A stretch of DNA of 64,000 bases, from NCBI RefSeq assembly GCF_019734195.1, contig NZ_JAASHM010000012.1, forward strand, positions 26,602 through 90,601. The letters are read 5' to 3'. Positions 1 through 10,114 of the stretch are shown in pieces. The stretch comes from Clostridium sp. K13 (lineage in GTDB: Bacteria; Bacillota; Clostridia; Clostridiales; Clostridiaceae). The position numbers and the translations under genes are program-made. The notes under the pieces were generated by a model, which worked only from the letters and a program-made list of their open reading frames with translations, made no database searches and was not told where the DNA came from. Each line of letters opens with the position of its first letter. The first letter of the stretch is position 1.

Positions 1-3000
1 GCAAATGGAAATTCAGTTGTTATTGTACCAAAAGGTGAAGAAAAGAAAGTTATAAAGGTTAGATTCATTAAAGATGACGAAACTAAATACGAAAACTGGG
101 GATTCTGGACATGGTATCCTGGTGAAGGTGGAAGATTTGTTGAATTTGATTATGTAGATAAAGAAGGAGCATATTCTTTATTAGAATTGCCTGTAGGTGT
201 AAATTCAGGTGAGTTTGGAATTATAGTTAAACAAGGTCAAGATTGGAGTAATAAAGCAACTGGGGATTTAAAATATGAAATTTCAGAATTAAATAATGAT
301 AATAATGAAATTGTTGTAACTTACGGTGAAAAAGAAAAGCCAAAGAGTGTTGAACAAAGAGCATTTATAAAGAATTATGAAAATCTTACTGTAAACACTC
401 ATTATAAAAGAAATAAAAAAGATTATGATAACTGGAATTTATGGACATGGTTAGAGGCAGTAGAAGGAGCAGAAGGAGAAAAAGTAGAGTTTACTTCAGA
501 AGATAGCTACGGAAAAGTAGCAACTAAAGTATATGAAAATTTAGTTAATGATAACAAGGTAGGTTTCATTGTTAAGAGAACAGAAGGAGACAATGAATGG
601 GCTGAAAAAGATGTAGATAGTAATAGATTTATTGATTTAAGACATGTAGCTAATGATGGAACATTAGATATATACGTAGGTCAAGGTAAAGAAACATTTA
701 GTTATCATTCACCAGTAGCTTCCAAGGAGATAACTGATTTAGATGGACAGGTTAATGGTGATATGTTATACCATAATACTTGGGAGAGTCTTTACAAATA
801 TCCATTTGGAGCAGTTGAAGAAGGAACTGATGTAACAGTTAGAATGCATGCTCAAAAGGGTGATTTACAATATGCTAGAGTATTAGTTAGAAATACAAAT
901 ACTAACAGATCAGATCTTTACAATATGGAAAAAGTGTCTACTATAACAGTAGATGAAGAAGAGGTTGATATATGGGAAGCAACATTTACTCCAGATGAAA
1001 TAGGAGTTTATGGATATAAATTTATTGCTGGTGATGGAGATACAGCAAAATATTACGTTGAAGATGGTTATGAAGGTAAAACTGGAACTGTTGGAGACAA
1101 GAATGGACTATTCTTCCAATTAACAGTTTATGATAAAGATTATCAAACTCCTGATTGGATGAAAGAAGCAGTTGTATATCAAATATTCCCAGATAGATTC
1201 AATAACGGGAATACTTCTAACGATGATGCAAAAACAAATGCAAGAGGAGAAGAGCCTATTGAAGTACCAGAATCATGGAATTCACTTCCTGATAATCCTA
1301 GATTAGGTGAAAAGAATATGTCTGATATAGATGGTGGATATTCTGGAGATGGAATATGGTCAAATGATTTCTTTGGTGGAGATATTAAGGGAATTCAAGA
1401 AAAATTAGATTATTTACAAGGCTTAGGTGTTAATACATTATATTTAAATCCAATTTCTATGGCAGCATCAAATCACAAATATGATGCAACAGATTATAAA
1501 TCTTTAGACCCTATGTTTGGAACTGAAGAAGAATTTAAGTCATTTACTAAGGAATTAAAGAGTAGAGGAATGCACTTAATTGTTGATGGTGTATTTAACC
1601 ATGTAGGTGATGATTCAATTTATTTTGATAGATATGGTAAATATGATACTGTTGGTGCTTATGAATATTGGGAATATGTATATGACAAAATGAATAATGA
1701 AGGATTAACAGAAGAAACTGCTATGACTAAAGCTGATGATTATTTTGTTAAATCTGGACAAGTATTTAGTGAAGAAAAGTGGCACTTATGGTTCAATATT
1801 AAAAATTCTAAAGTTGATGTTGGAACAACAAATGAAAGATATGATTATCAAGGCTGGTGGGGATATGATTCATTACCAGAATTTAAATCATTAACTAAAG
1901 ATGAAGCTATTGAATTAGGATTAGCAAGTGCAAGTGATGAGTTTGTTAATAAATCTAGTGAATGGAATAATAAAGAATTAGTTGATTATATCTATAAAGA
2001 TGAAGATTCAGTGGCTAAACAATGGATTGATTGGGGAGCAGATGGATGGAGACTAGATGTTGCTAACGAAGTTGATACTGTTTTCTGGAATGACTTTAGA
2101 GAAGTTATGAAGGAACATAATGAAGACACACTTATTTTAGGTGAAATATGGGATGATGCTTCAAAGTACTTTGTTGGTGATCAATATGATTCTGTAATGA
2201 ACTATAGAATTAGAGCAGCTTTAATTGATTATTTAAAAAATGGTAATGCTACTAGATTAAATGATACATTAATGGCTGTTTACGAAGATTATCCAGAAGA
2301 AGCATTTTATGCATTAATGAATTTAATGGGATCACATGACGTTGCAAGAGCTATATATGTACTAGGTGGCGGAGTAGATTCAGAAGAAAGAGCTGAATTT
2401 AGTGATTATGATAAAGCTTTAGGAAAACAAAGATTAAAGCTTGCAGCTTTATTTGAATTTGGATATGCAGGAGCACCTACTATTTATTATGGAGATGAAG
2501 CTAGTGTTACAGGTTCTAAGGATCCAGATTGTAGAAGAACTTATCCATGGGGAAATGAAGATGAATCATTAGTAAGCTTCTATGAGGCTATTGGATCAGT
2601 TAGAGAAAATAATAAAGAGTTATTCTCTTATGGAGATTTAACAACTTTATATACTGGAGCTGAAGGGGTGTATGTTTATGGAAGAAGCTATGAAGATGAA
2701 CATGCAATAGTTGCTATTAATCCTACAAATACTGATGCAAAAGTAACTATAGATTTAAAAGAGTTTACTGGAAATGGCACAAAATTTATTGATGGATTAG
2801 ATTCTTCATATAAAGTAACAGTAAAAGATGGAAAGGCTGAAATTACTATTCCTTCAATGACAGGAAGAATGATGACAAGCACTAATGTTATAAAATTACC
2901 AGATTCAGTTAATAAGGTTACAGGTACAGAAGGTAATGGAGAAGTAACTTTAAAATGGGATGCTGTAAAAGATGCTAAGGAATATAAAATTTATTATTCA

Positions 3001-4932
3001 AGCTTTAAGGGTAGCTTAAAAACAGAAGTAAAGACAGTAGAAAATACTGAAGCTACAATTGATGGGCTAGTAAATGGTAATAGATTATATTTTGCAGTAA
3101 GTGTAATAGATAAAGAGGGAAATGAGTCAGTTCTAACTTGGAGTGATGAATTAACTCCTCATTCAAAAATTACATGGTTTGGAAATCTAAGTGATGTAAA
3201 AGTAGATAAAGTTGATATTTCAACACCAATAAATGTTAATGCTGAAGTTTTCATAGAAAATATTTCTAATGAGGAAGGTGTTTCAGCAGGTTTAGTTGGA
3301 AGATTATTAGTTAAGTATCCAGGAGATAAGGAATTTACAGTAGTTAAAGCAAATTACTCTGGTGAGGCTGGAAACAATGATATGTTTACTGCTTCATTTA
3401 TAGCAAATAAGTCTGGAAAATATGAATATAAATATGAATTTACTACAAAAGGAACTTATGGATTTAATGATGAAAATTCAGTAAGCTATACAGAAGTGAA
3501 AGTATTTGAATTATCATCAGTTGAAGATGGGATTCCAGCAGAGGCAATAGAACTTAAAACTCCAGAGGAACAATCAGGAGAAGTTAATTTAAATTGGAGT
3601 GTTGTTGGAACAAATAATATTACTTTATATGAAATTGTAAGAAATGGAGTTGTTGTTGCAAGAATTCAAGATGGTTCTATAGTATCTTATAAGGATACGG
3701 ATGTTAGAAATAAAACAGAATATAAATATGAAGTAATAGCATATACAAATGGAGGAAACTCTGTTAAATCAAATGAGGTTACTGTTACTCCAGATTTAGT
3801 AATGGTAGAAGTAACATTTAAATTACATGCACCTTCATATACTCCTCTTGATGCAACTATAACTATGCCAGGAGTAATGAATGGATGGGACGTTAATTCA
3901 TGGGAAATGAGTAGAAATGGTGCAGTTACTGCTGACTGGACTTATACTATTTCAGTTTTAGAAGGTGAAACAATAGAGTATAAGTATGTTAAAGGTGGAG
4001 AATGGAATCAAGAAGCATTAATGAATTACTCAAATCCAAAAGCAGCAAATCAAAGTAAGTATGGATGTACAACTGGTGAAGGTGGAAATGAAAAAATCAC
4101 TGTTGTAAATCAAGGTGATGGAAAAATGTTAGTTGAAAATGAAGTGGTAAGATGGAAGGATATGCCTGTAGTTGTTTTAGACCCTTCAAATGGAAGCTAT
4201 ACTAAAAATGAAAGTATTACTGTTAGAGGTAATTCAATGTTAGATCCTAATTTAACAATAAATGGTGAAGCTGTAGCTGTTGATGAAAATGGTAACTTTG
4301 CACATGAGGTAAAATTAAATGTTGGTAAAAATAATATAGCAATTCATATTGAACCAACTGAAGAAAATAAAAATAATCCTGATATATTTAACAATAATGC
4401 AGAAGCTATAGGTTTTGCAACTAAGGATTTAGAATTAGAAATTACTAGATTAGGAGAAGGGGAAGAAATTCAAGCTCCAGTAATCAATGTAGAGGATAAG
4501 GTTATTAAATTAGGTGATACTTTTAATCCTTTCCATGGAGTAACAGCAATTGATTCTTTAGGTAATGATATTACTGAAAGATTAGAAATTGTGGAGAACA
4601 CTGTTGATACATCAAAAGAAGGAGAATATAAGGTTAGATATAAAGTTGTTGATGATAACGGCAGAGAAACATCTAAGGAAATAAGGGTAACTGTAATAAA
4701 TGATGAAGAGGTTGAAGTGCCAGGTGATGGTGATGATTCCGATAAGCCAGGAGTTGATATTAAACCAGATGGTGGAAATCAAAATGGTAATAATAGCAAC
4801 AATAATAATAACAAACCAGGAAATATACCTCAAACAGGAGGAACTAATACAATTTACTATGTAATTATTGCATTAGTATTAGTTGCTGGAGGAGTATATT
4901 TTATAGTAAAAGGTAAGAAAAAAGTAAATTAA
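1..4932 (+). CDS. Cell-wall-anchored GH13 alpha-amylase/neopullulanase, 5' partial
   Basis: The frame is open from the first base, so the gene begins upstream; the first in-window start-like codon, TTG at 187, is internal. Numbering visible codons: two CBM41 (pullulanase-associated) starch-binding modules at about 18-90 and 123-210; an N-terminal Ig/CBM34-like domain; a GH13 barrel from about 385 with DGVFNH (528), DGWRLD carrying the nucleophile Asp686, acid/base Glu715 in GEIW, and SHD with Asp780. Two Fn3-like domains (966-1050, 1180-1265), a CBM20/48-like starch-binding domain (1270-1370) and a DUF5011 Ig-like domain (1490-1570) follow. The end is an N/G-rich linker, IPQTGG (1609-1614), a membrane helix and KGKKK, a sortase signal. 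The WWGYDSLPEF segment resembles neopullulanase/cyclomaltodextrinase rather than classical pullulanase, whose YNWGYDP motif I do not see. Expected role: extracellular degradation of starch, glycogen or pullulan at the cell surface. Exact specificity is inferred. Confidence 0.93.
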   Translation, partial: ANGNSVVIVPKGEEKKVIKVRFIKDDETKYENWGFWTWYPGEGGRFVEFDYVDKEGAYSLLELPVGVNSGEFGIIVKQGQDWSNKATGDLKYEISELNNDNNEIVVTYGEKEKPKSVEQRAFIKNYENLTVNTHYKRNKKDYDNWNLWTWLEAVEGAEGEKVEFTSEDSYGKVATKVYENLVNDNKVGFIVKRTEGDNEWAEKDVDSNRFIDLRHVANDGTLDIYVGQGKETFSYHSPVASKEITDLDGQVNGDMLYHNTWESLYKYPFGAVEEGTDVTVRMHAQKGDLQYARVLVRNTNTNRSDLYNMEKVSTITVDEEEVDIWEATFTPDEIGVYGYKFIAGDGDTAKYYVEDGYEGKTGTVGDKNGLFFQLTVYDKDYQTPDWMKEAVVYQIFPDRFNNGNTSNDDAKTNARGEEPIEVPESWNSLPDNPRLGEKNMSDIDGGYSGDGIWSNDFFGGDIKGIQEKLDYLQGLGVNTLYLNPISMAASNHKYDATDYKSLDPMFGTEEEFKSFTKELKSRGMHLIVDGVFNHVGDDSIYFDRYGKYDTVGAYEYWEYVYDKMNNEGLTEETAMTKADDYFVKSGQVFSEEKWHLWFNIKNSKVDVGTTNERYDYQGWWGYDSLPEFKSLTKDEAIELGLASASDEFVNKSSEWNNKELVDYIYKDEDSVAKQWIDWGADGWRLDVANEVDTVFWNDFREVMKEHNEDTLILGEIWDDASKYFVGDQYDSVMNYRIRAALIDYLKNGNATRLNDTLMAVYEDYPEEAFYALMNLMGSHDVARAIYVLGGGVDSEERAEFSDYDKALGKQRLKLAALFEFGYAGAPTIYYGDEASVTGSKDPDCRRTYPWGNEDESLVSFYEAIGSVRENNKELFSYGDLTTLYTGAEGVYVYGRSYEDEHAIVAINPTNTDAKVTIDLKEFTGNGTKFIDGLDSSYKVTVKDGKAEITIPSMTGRMMTSTNVIKLPDSVNKVTGTEGNGEVTLKWDAVKDAKEYKIYYSSFKGSLKTEVKTVENTEATIDGLVNGNRLYFAVSVIDKEGNESVLTWSDELTPHSKITWFGNLSDVKVDKVDISTPINVNAEVFIENISNEEGVSAGLVGRLLVKYPGDKEFTVVKANYSGEAGNNDMFTASFIANKSGKYEYKYEFTTKGTYGFNDENSVSYTEVKVFELSSVEDGIPAEAIELKTPEEQSGEVNLNWSVVGTNNITLYEIVRNGVVVARIQDGSIVSYKDTDVRNKTEYKYEVIAYTNGGNSVKSNEVTVTPDLVMVEVTFKLHAPSYTPLDATITMPGVMNGWDVNSWEMSRNGAVTADWTYTISVLEGETIEYKYVKGGEWNQEALMNYSNPKAANQSKYGCTTGEGGNEKITVVNQGDGKMLVENEVVRWKDMPVVVLDPSNGSYTKNESITVRGNSMLDPNLTINGEAVAVDENGNFAHEVKLNVGKNNIAIHIEPTEENKNNPDIFNNNAEAIGFATKDLELEITRLGEGEEIQAPVINVEDKVIKLGDTFNPFHGVTAIDSLGNDITERLEIVENTVDTSKEGEYKVRYKVVDDNGRETSKEIRVTVINDEEVEVPGDGDDSDKPGVDIKPDGGNQNGNNSNNNNNKPGNIPQTGGTNTIYYVIIALVLVAGGVYFIVKGKKKVN

Positions 4933-4953
4933 ATTATTTAATAAGCTAATATT

Positions 4954-4995
4954 ATAATGCCAATAGGATTATTTCTTATTGGCATTATTTTTTTA
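4954..4995 (+). terminator. Rho-independent terminator after the GH13 gene
   Basis: A 12-bp stem (left arm 4954-4965, right arm 4977-4988) is followed by a seven-T run. It lies 22 bp after the stop codon. Confidence 0.88.
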
Positions 4996-5045
4996 TTATG
5001 ATAATAAAATTAAAATTAAAATTAAAATTAATTCACTAAAAGTTA

Positions 5046-5059
5046 AGTAAACGTTTATA
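5046..5059. promoter_or_regulatory. cre-like palindrome upstream of the surface protease
   Basis: The core TAAACGTTTA is a perfect palindrome with central CG. It matches the CcpA cre consensus TGWNANCGNTNWCA except at two positions. It lies about 135 bp upstream of the protease start. A CcpA role is inference; the AT-rich background makes a chance match possible. Confidence 0.25.
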
Positions 5060-5191
5060 TAGTGGTGAAGTTTACATAATATATTGTAAAAAAATAAGAA
5101 AAATACTGATAAACACTTGATGAATAGAAACAAAAGGTAGACAATAAATACAATATATATAAATATATTGAAATAAAAAGGTGGATATTAG

Positions 5192-8100
5192 ATGAAAAAA
5201 AGAAATTTTAAATTTATGTCCATTGTTATGACTGCAATTATGTCTATAACATTATTGGCATCAAACAAAGGTACGGAAGCAAAGGCATATACTTTAGAGA
5301 AAAGTAAAAATGCTAGAAAAACATTATTAGAAAATTTGGAAAGTAAAATTTTAAATGGGGACAAATTTTCAAATGTGGAAGTATTAGAAGTAGATAATGA
5401 AAACTCAACATTAGATGAATTAGGTAATCCAGAAGAAAGAGTAAGAGTAATAGTTGAGTTAAATGATACTCCAGCAACTTTAATGTTAGAGGATGGAGAA
5501 CAACCAACAGAAGAGTTGATTGAGAAGGTAAAAGAAGCACAAATACCTATTCAAGAAGAAGTAATGAATGAAACTGGAGAAGAAGTTAGACATACCTTCG
5601 GAAATCTTATTAATGGATTTTCTATAGAGGTAAAAAGAAAGGATATAGAAAAAATTGAAGAGGTTGATGGAGTAGCAAGGGTTAAAGAAGTAAAGATTTA
5701 TTATCCTGATGTAAACTCCGCTAAAGAATTTACTGAAGCTTTAAGTGTTTGGAATGATTATGGATATAAAGGTGAAGGATTAGTAGTATCAGTAATAGAT
5801 ACAGGGATTGATCCAAGTCATAAGGATATGAAGTTAACAGATTCATCAAAAGCTAAGTTAAATGAAGAAAATACTAATATAGGACTAGGAAAGTTTTATA
5901 CTGATAAAGTTCCATATGGATATAACTTTGCAGATGAAAATGATGAAATTTTAGATATCGGTGGTAGTATGCATGGGATGCACGTTGCAGGGATAGTTGC
6001 TGCAAATGCTTCACAAGAGGAAGTTAATAACAATGCAGGTGTACAAGGTGTTGCACCAGAGGCACAAGTACTTGCTATGAAAGTATTTACCAATAATCCT
6101 GAAATAGAAGGAGCATTTTCAGATGATATAATAGCAGCATTAGAAGCATCAGTTGAATTAGATGCTGATATTATAAATATGTCTCTAGGTTCTACAGCAG
6201 GGTATAGAGATGCAGAAGATCCAGAACAAGTTGCTATAAAGAATGCAACAGATGATGGTGTTATTTGTGTAGTTTCAGCAGGAAACTCTGCTACATCATT
6301 AGATCCTTATATAGTAAGCGGAGTAAGTGATACGGCAGTTGTTGGTTCACCAGGACTTGCAAGTGATGCACTACAAGTTGCTAGTAGTGAAAACTCTGTA
6401 ATTACTTTACCAGCTTTAGAAGCCAATATTGGAAGTGAAACAAAATTAATAGGATACACTCAATGTGATGTTAATCCTATGGAAGTTTTTCCTTCAGATA
6501 AAAGTTTAAGCTTAGTAGATTGTGGCTTTGGTAATCCAGAAGATTTTGAAGGAAAAGATTTAACCGGAAAAGTTGCATTAATAAGTAGAGGTGAAATTAC
6601 TTTTGTTGAAAAGCAAATAAATGCACAAGCTGCTGGGGCAAGTGCGGTAATTGTTTATAATAATGTAGCTAATTCAGCTCATATTAATATGGCTAGTGAT
6701 AATAGTATTAAAATACCTGTAGTATTTATTACAAAGGAAGATGCAGATCTTTTAAAAGGTGCTCCATTAAGTGAAGCTACAATTTCATTTAAAGGAGAGG
6801 TTGTTAATATAGCAAATCCACAAGCAACATTAATGTCAGATTTTACATCATGGGGACCAGCACCTAATTTAGAGTTTGCTCCTCAAATTACAGCAGCAGG
6901 TGGAAATATTTACTCAACTTTAAATAATAATAGTTATGGCTCTATGAGTGGTACATCAATGTCCTCACCACATGTTGCAGGTGCTACAGCATTAATTATT
7001 CAAGGATTAAAAGATAATGGAATAGAACTTGAAGGAAGAGAATTAGTTGAGTTTGTTAAGAAGACAATTATAAATACTGCAGAAACTTTAACTGAAAAAA
7101 ATGCTTTGGAGGAAGAAAATATTCCATATTCACCTAGAAGGCAAGGTTCAGGAATGATTCAGGCTAAAGAAGCAATAAAGAATAGAGTTTTAGTTACTGA
7201 TGAAAGCGGACAAGCTACAGTTTCTTTAAAGGAAATAGGAAATACAACATCATTTAAGTTAACTTTAACTAATTATAGTGATAAGGAAGAAAAGTATACA
7301 GTAGAATCATTAGGTGATGTATTAACTGCATTTACTCCTACTATGATTGGTGGAAATATAGTTGGAGTTATGGCTTTTGATACAGTATTAGAAGGTGCAA
7401 GCTTAACATTTGATAGTAATAAAGTTACAGTTCCTGCTAATGGATCAGTTAATATAACTGTTACATTAAATGTAGAAGAAGGAACTGTATCAAACAACTT
7501 TGTAGAAGGATTTATTAAATTTATTGCAGAAGATGAAGATACACCATCATTAGTAGTTCCTTATATGGGGTATTATGGTGATTGGAGTGCAGAAACTATA
7601 ATAGATGGAGTTGCATGGGATAATGAAGTAATAGTATCACCAAGTTTTGCAGCAACAGAAATTTTAGGAGAATATAATTATGCAGGGTATGTTGGAAGAG
7701 ATGAAGCAGGAAATGTTATCATAGATTCAGATAAAATTGCTATTTCACCAAATGAGGATGAATTAGGAGATGAATTCTTCCCGGCCTTATATTTCTTAAG
7801 AAATGCAAAGGAAATTTCAGTTGACTTATTAGATGAAAATGGAGACGTAATTGCTAAAAATGTTTCTGCTGGAGTTGATTTTAGAAAGAAAGTACTTAGT
7901 AGTACAGGTGGATCATCAGCATCAGTATATAATGATATAGCTTGGGATGGTAAAGTATATAATAAACAAACTGGTAGTGAAGAAGTAGCAGAAGAAGGAC
8001 AATATTATTTAAATTACAAAGCTAAAGTTGATGGGGATAATACTGATTATCAAAACTTCATTATGCCAGTTAAAATTGATTTAACAGCAATAGACGTTAA

Positions 8101-8203
8101 TTTACTATCTAATATAAAATCAGAAACATCAAATTATAAGCTAGAATTAAATTTTGATGGTGAATTAGAAAATGGTAATTTAAACAATTACTTATTGCAG
8201 TAA
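5192..8203 (+). CDS. Secreted S8 subtilisin-like (lactocepin/C5a-peptidase type) serine protease, frame-0 part
   Basis: The protein has a signal peptide (about residues 1-31), an I9-type propeptide (about 70-170) and a peptidase S8 domain. The catalytic triad is visible: Asp203 in VIDTGID, His261 in HGMHVAG and Ser589 in GTSMSSPHVAG, with oxyanion Asn365 in SAGNS. A PA insertion (about 400-530) sits between His and Ser, and an Fn3_5-like domain follows (about 670-790), the order of lactocepins and streptococcal C5a peptidases. The ATG follows AAAAAGGTGG at good spacing. The frame stops at 8203 in the middle of a domain, while homologous-looking sequence continues in the -1 frame to an IPKTGG anchor. 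As annotated, this 1003-aa product would be secreted but not wall-anchored. It is either a frameshift mutation, a sequencing error, or programmed frameshifting (see 8179-8185). Role: extracellular proteolysis for peptide supply or virulence-type cleavage. Confidence 0.9.
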   Translation: MKKRNFKFMSIVMTAIMSITLLASNKGTEAKAYTLEKSKNARKTLLENLESKILNGDKFSNVEVLEVDNENSTLDELGNPEERVRVIVELNDTPATLMLEDGEQPTEELIEKVKEAQIPIQEEVMNETGEEVRHTFGNLINGFSIEVKRKDIEKIEEVDGVARVKEVKIYYPDVNSAKEFTEALSVWNDYGYKGEGLVVSVIDTGIDPSHKDMKLTDSSKAKLNEENTNIGLGKFYTDKVPYGYNFADENDEILDIGGSMHGMHVAGIVAANASQEEVNNNAGVQGVAPEAQVLAMKVFTNNPEIEGAFSDDIIAALEASVELDADIINMSLGSTAGYRDAEDPEQVAIKNATDDGVICVVSAGNSATSLDPYIVSGVSDTAVVGSPGLASDALQVASSENSVITLPALEANIGSETKLIGYTQCDVNPMEVFPSDKSLSLVDCGFGNPEDFEGKDLTGKVALISRGEITFVEKQINAQAAGASAVIVYNNVANSAHINMASDNSIKIPVVFITKEDADLLKGAPLSEATISFKGEVVNIANPQATLMSDFTSWGPAPNLEFAPQITAAGGNIYSTLNNNSYGSMSGTSMSSPHVAGATALIIQGLKDNGIELEGRELVEFVKKTIINTAETLTEKNALEEENIPYSPRRQGSGMIQAKEAIKNRVLVTDESGQATVSLKEIGNTTSFKLTLTNYSDKEEKYTVESLGDVLTAFTPTMIGGNIVGVMAFDTVLEGASLTFDSNKVTVPANGSVNITVTLNVEEGTVSNNFVEGFIKFIAEDEDTPSLVVPYMGYYGDWSAETIIDGVAWDNEVIVSPSFAATEILGEYNYAGYVGRDEAGNVIIDSDKIAISPNEDELGDEFFPALYFLRNAKEISVDLLDENGDVIAKNVSAGVDFRKKVLSSTGGSSASVYNDIAWDGKVYNKQTGSEEVAEEGQYYLNYKAKVDGDNTDYQNFIMPVKIDLTAIDVNLLSNIKSETSNYKLELNFDGELENGNLNNYLLQ
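8179..8185 (+). other. Candidate -1 ribosomal slippery heptamer T TTA AAC
   Basis: In the protease frame the codons read AAT TTA AAC, so TTTAAAC falls exactly in X XXY YYZ phase. The -1 frame has a stop at 8176-8178 just upstream and frame 0 stops at 8201-8203, so any frame change must occur in this short overlap. I see no strong Shine-Dalgarno-like stimulator upstream and no strong stem-loop just downstream, which weakens the programmed interpretation. In DNA this AT-rich, chance occurrence of some slippery heptamer in the overlap is not negligible. Confidence 0.45.
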
Positions 8204-9864
8204 ATGGTGAAGTATTAAATGATGAAACATTAGCAAATGGAGTTGTTGATGGAGATAAGTTTGCTATTGATTTAACATTAGTTGATAATGCTGTTAATAC
8301 TATAGAAGTTTTAACAATGGACAATGCTTACAATATTGGTGATGACGAATTTAATGTTGCTGTTGGAGAAAGTGAAGCAAGTGTTAAATTAGTTAATTTC
8401 CCAGATGCAGATTATTTAGATAGTACTGAATTGGTAGTAGAAGGTGTTTACTCTGGACCGGTAGATAAAATATTAATTAATGGAGAAGAGCCAGATACTA
8501 AAGAAAATGGAAAGTTCACTAAAGTAGTAACTCTTGAAGAAGGGGAAAATACTGTTAAGTTTTATGCAACAGATATTTCAGGTAAAGTAATAGCTAATTA
8601 TGGACATAAAGTATATTGTGATATTACAGCACCAACTTTAAATGTTTTTGAACCAATTGTTGGGGAAGATGGAGTTTTAGTTACAGCTAATGATTCAGTT
8701 ATAGTAAAGGGTTCAGTATCTGATAAGTCAGAAGGTTATTCTTTATATTTAAACGGTGAAAAGAAAATGACAGTTGTACTAAGTGGAAGTAATGAAGAAA
8801 GTAACTATAGAGAATTTGAATATGAAGTTCCTGTTGTAGATGAGGATATAATAACATTAAAGGCAGTAGATTTAGTTGGACATGAAACAATTAAACAAAT
8901 AAAAGTAAAAGTAGATAAGACTATACCTACTATAAATATTGAAGGTGTTGAAAATAATAGAGTTTACAATCAAAATGTAAAGCCTGAAATATCAGTTAAT
9001 CCAGAAGATGCTACATTTACAGCAACTTTAAGTGGAAAATCTTATGATTTAGAGGAAATAACTGAAGAAGGAGTTTACCAGTTAGTAATTACAGCTATAG
9101 GTATTAACGGAGTAGAAAATAACTCAGTTATAAACTTTACTATAGATAAAACAGCTCCAATTATAACAGTAAATGGATTAGAAAATGGTAAGATATATGA
9201 TACAGATGTAATACCAAATATAAAAGTAGAAGAAGCAGCAACAGTTTCAATTAAATTAAATGGTGAAGATTATGATAAAGCAGCAATAAGTGAAGAAGGT
9301 AAGTATGAATTTATAATCAAAGCTGTAGATGAAGCAGGTAATGAAACTGAAGTAGTATATAATTTTGAGATAGATAAAACTGCTCCAGAAGTTACTGTTG
9401 AGGGTGTTATAGATGGTATGAAGTATGATAAAGTAGTGAAACCAATTATAACAGTTGATGAAGATACAGAGTTAGTAATGACTTTAAATGGAGAAGATTA
9501 TATTGGAAATGAAATAAAGGCTGAAGGTAATTATGTATTAAAAATAGTTGCTACAGATAGAGCAGGAAATGTAACTGAAGTAGAATTAGAATTTTCAATT
9601 AAATATCCAGGTTCTTCAAATGAAAATCCAACTCCGACACCAACACCAAATCCAGGAACAGGCAGTGGAACAGGTTCAGGAGTAGTAAATGATGATAAAA
9701 ATAATATAGATAAGGGGAATGGAAACAAAGGTAATGGAAGTAATAATATAATTACTACAATACCTAAAACAGGAGGAACTAATAGTATTTACGTTATAGC
9801 AGCAGCATTATTATTAGTAGGTAGTGGAATATTTATGGAATCTAAAAAGAAAAGAAGTAAGTAG
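8179..9864 (+). CDS. C-terminal Ig-like and LPXTG anchor region of the S8 protease, -1 frame continuation
   Basis: This frame is open from 8179. Its first ATG (8317) has no ribosome binding site, so it is unlikely to be translated independently. It continues the protease C-terminus: about three roughly 77-residue Ig-like repeats, each opening with DKT(A/I)P and carrying I-x-V-x-G-(V/L)-x-(N/D)-G motifs, then a Pro/Thr and Gly/Ser-rich wall-spanning linker, IPKTGG, a membrane helix and a KKKRSK tail (sortase signal). With a -1 shift at or near 8179-8198, the fused product would be about 1557 residues, a normal size for a wall-anchored lactocepin. If the shift is a fixed mutation, this part is a dead 3' fragment and the protease is released from the cell. 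Confidence 0.8.
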   Translation, partial: FKQLLIAVNGEVLNDETLANGVVDGDKFAIDLTLVDNAVNTIEVLTMDNAYNIGDDEFNVAVGESEASVKLVNFPDADYLDSTELVVEGVYSGPVDKILINGEEPDTKENGKFTKVVTLEEGENTVKFYATDISGKVIANYGHKVYCDITAPTLNVFEPIVGEDGVLVTANDSVIVKGSVSDKSEGYSLYLNGEKKMTVVLSGSNEESNYREFEYEVPVVDEDIITLKAVDLVGHETIKQIKVKVDKTIPTINIEGVENNRVYNQNVKPEISVNPEDATFTATLSGKSYDLEEITEEGVYQLVITAIGINGVENNSVINFTIDKTAPIITVNGLENGKIYDTDVIPNIKVEEAATVSIKLNGEDYDKAAISEEGKYEFIIKAVDEAGNETEVVYNFEIDKTAPEVTVEGVIDGMKYDKVVKPIITVDEDTELVMTLNGEDYIGNEIKAEGNYVLKIVATDRAGNVTEVELEFSIKYPGSSNENPTPTPTPNPGTGSGTGSGVVNDDKNNIDKGNGNKGNGSNNIITTIPKTGGTNSIYVIAAALLLVGSGIFMESKKKRSK

Positions 9865-9867
9865 TTT

Positions 9868-9900
9868 AAAGAACATGCCTCTTTAGGGGTGTGTTCTTTT
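9868..9900 (+). terminator. Terminator after the protease anchor region
   Basis: AAAGAACA pairs with TGTTCTTT around a GCC/GGG inner stem, and the stem ends in TTTT. It follows the TAG stop directly. Confidence 0.75.
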
Positions 9901-10114
9901 GCTATAAATAAATATAAGTTTAACATAAAGTTAGAATGAATTTTACAATTGATTATTATAATTAATTATATAATTAGCTTTGACAGAGAAGTATTATATA
10001 AAATAAAAATACGAATATTATATAGAAAAATATATAAAATAATTTACCTTTTTTAATATATGTAATAAAATATAGATAAATAAAGTAAGTATATTTCAAA
10101 TTAGGGGGGAAGGT

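Noticed and set aside
187..4932. Start of the GH13 gene at TTG 187
   Set aside because: The frame is open to base 1 and encodes the front of a CBM41 module before 187, so the true start lies upstream of the window.
8317..9864. Independent gene starting at ATG 8317
   Set aside because: No ribosome binding site before this ATG and the coding frame extends upstream to 8179 into the protease domain; better read as a frameshifted continuation.
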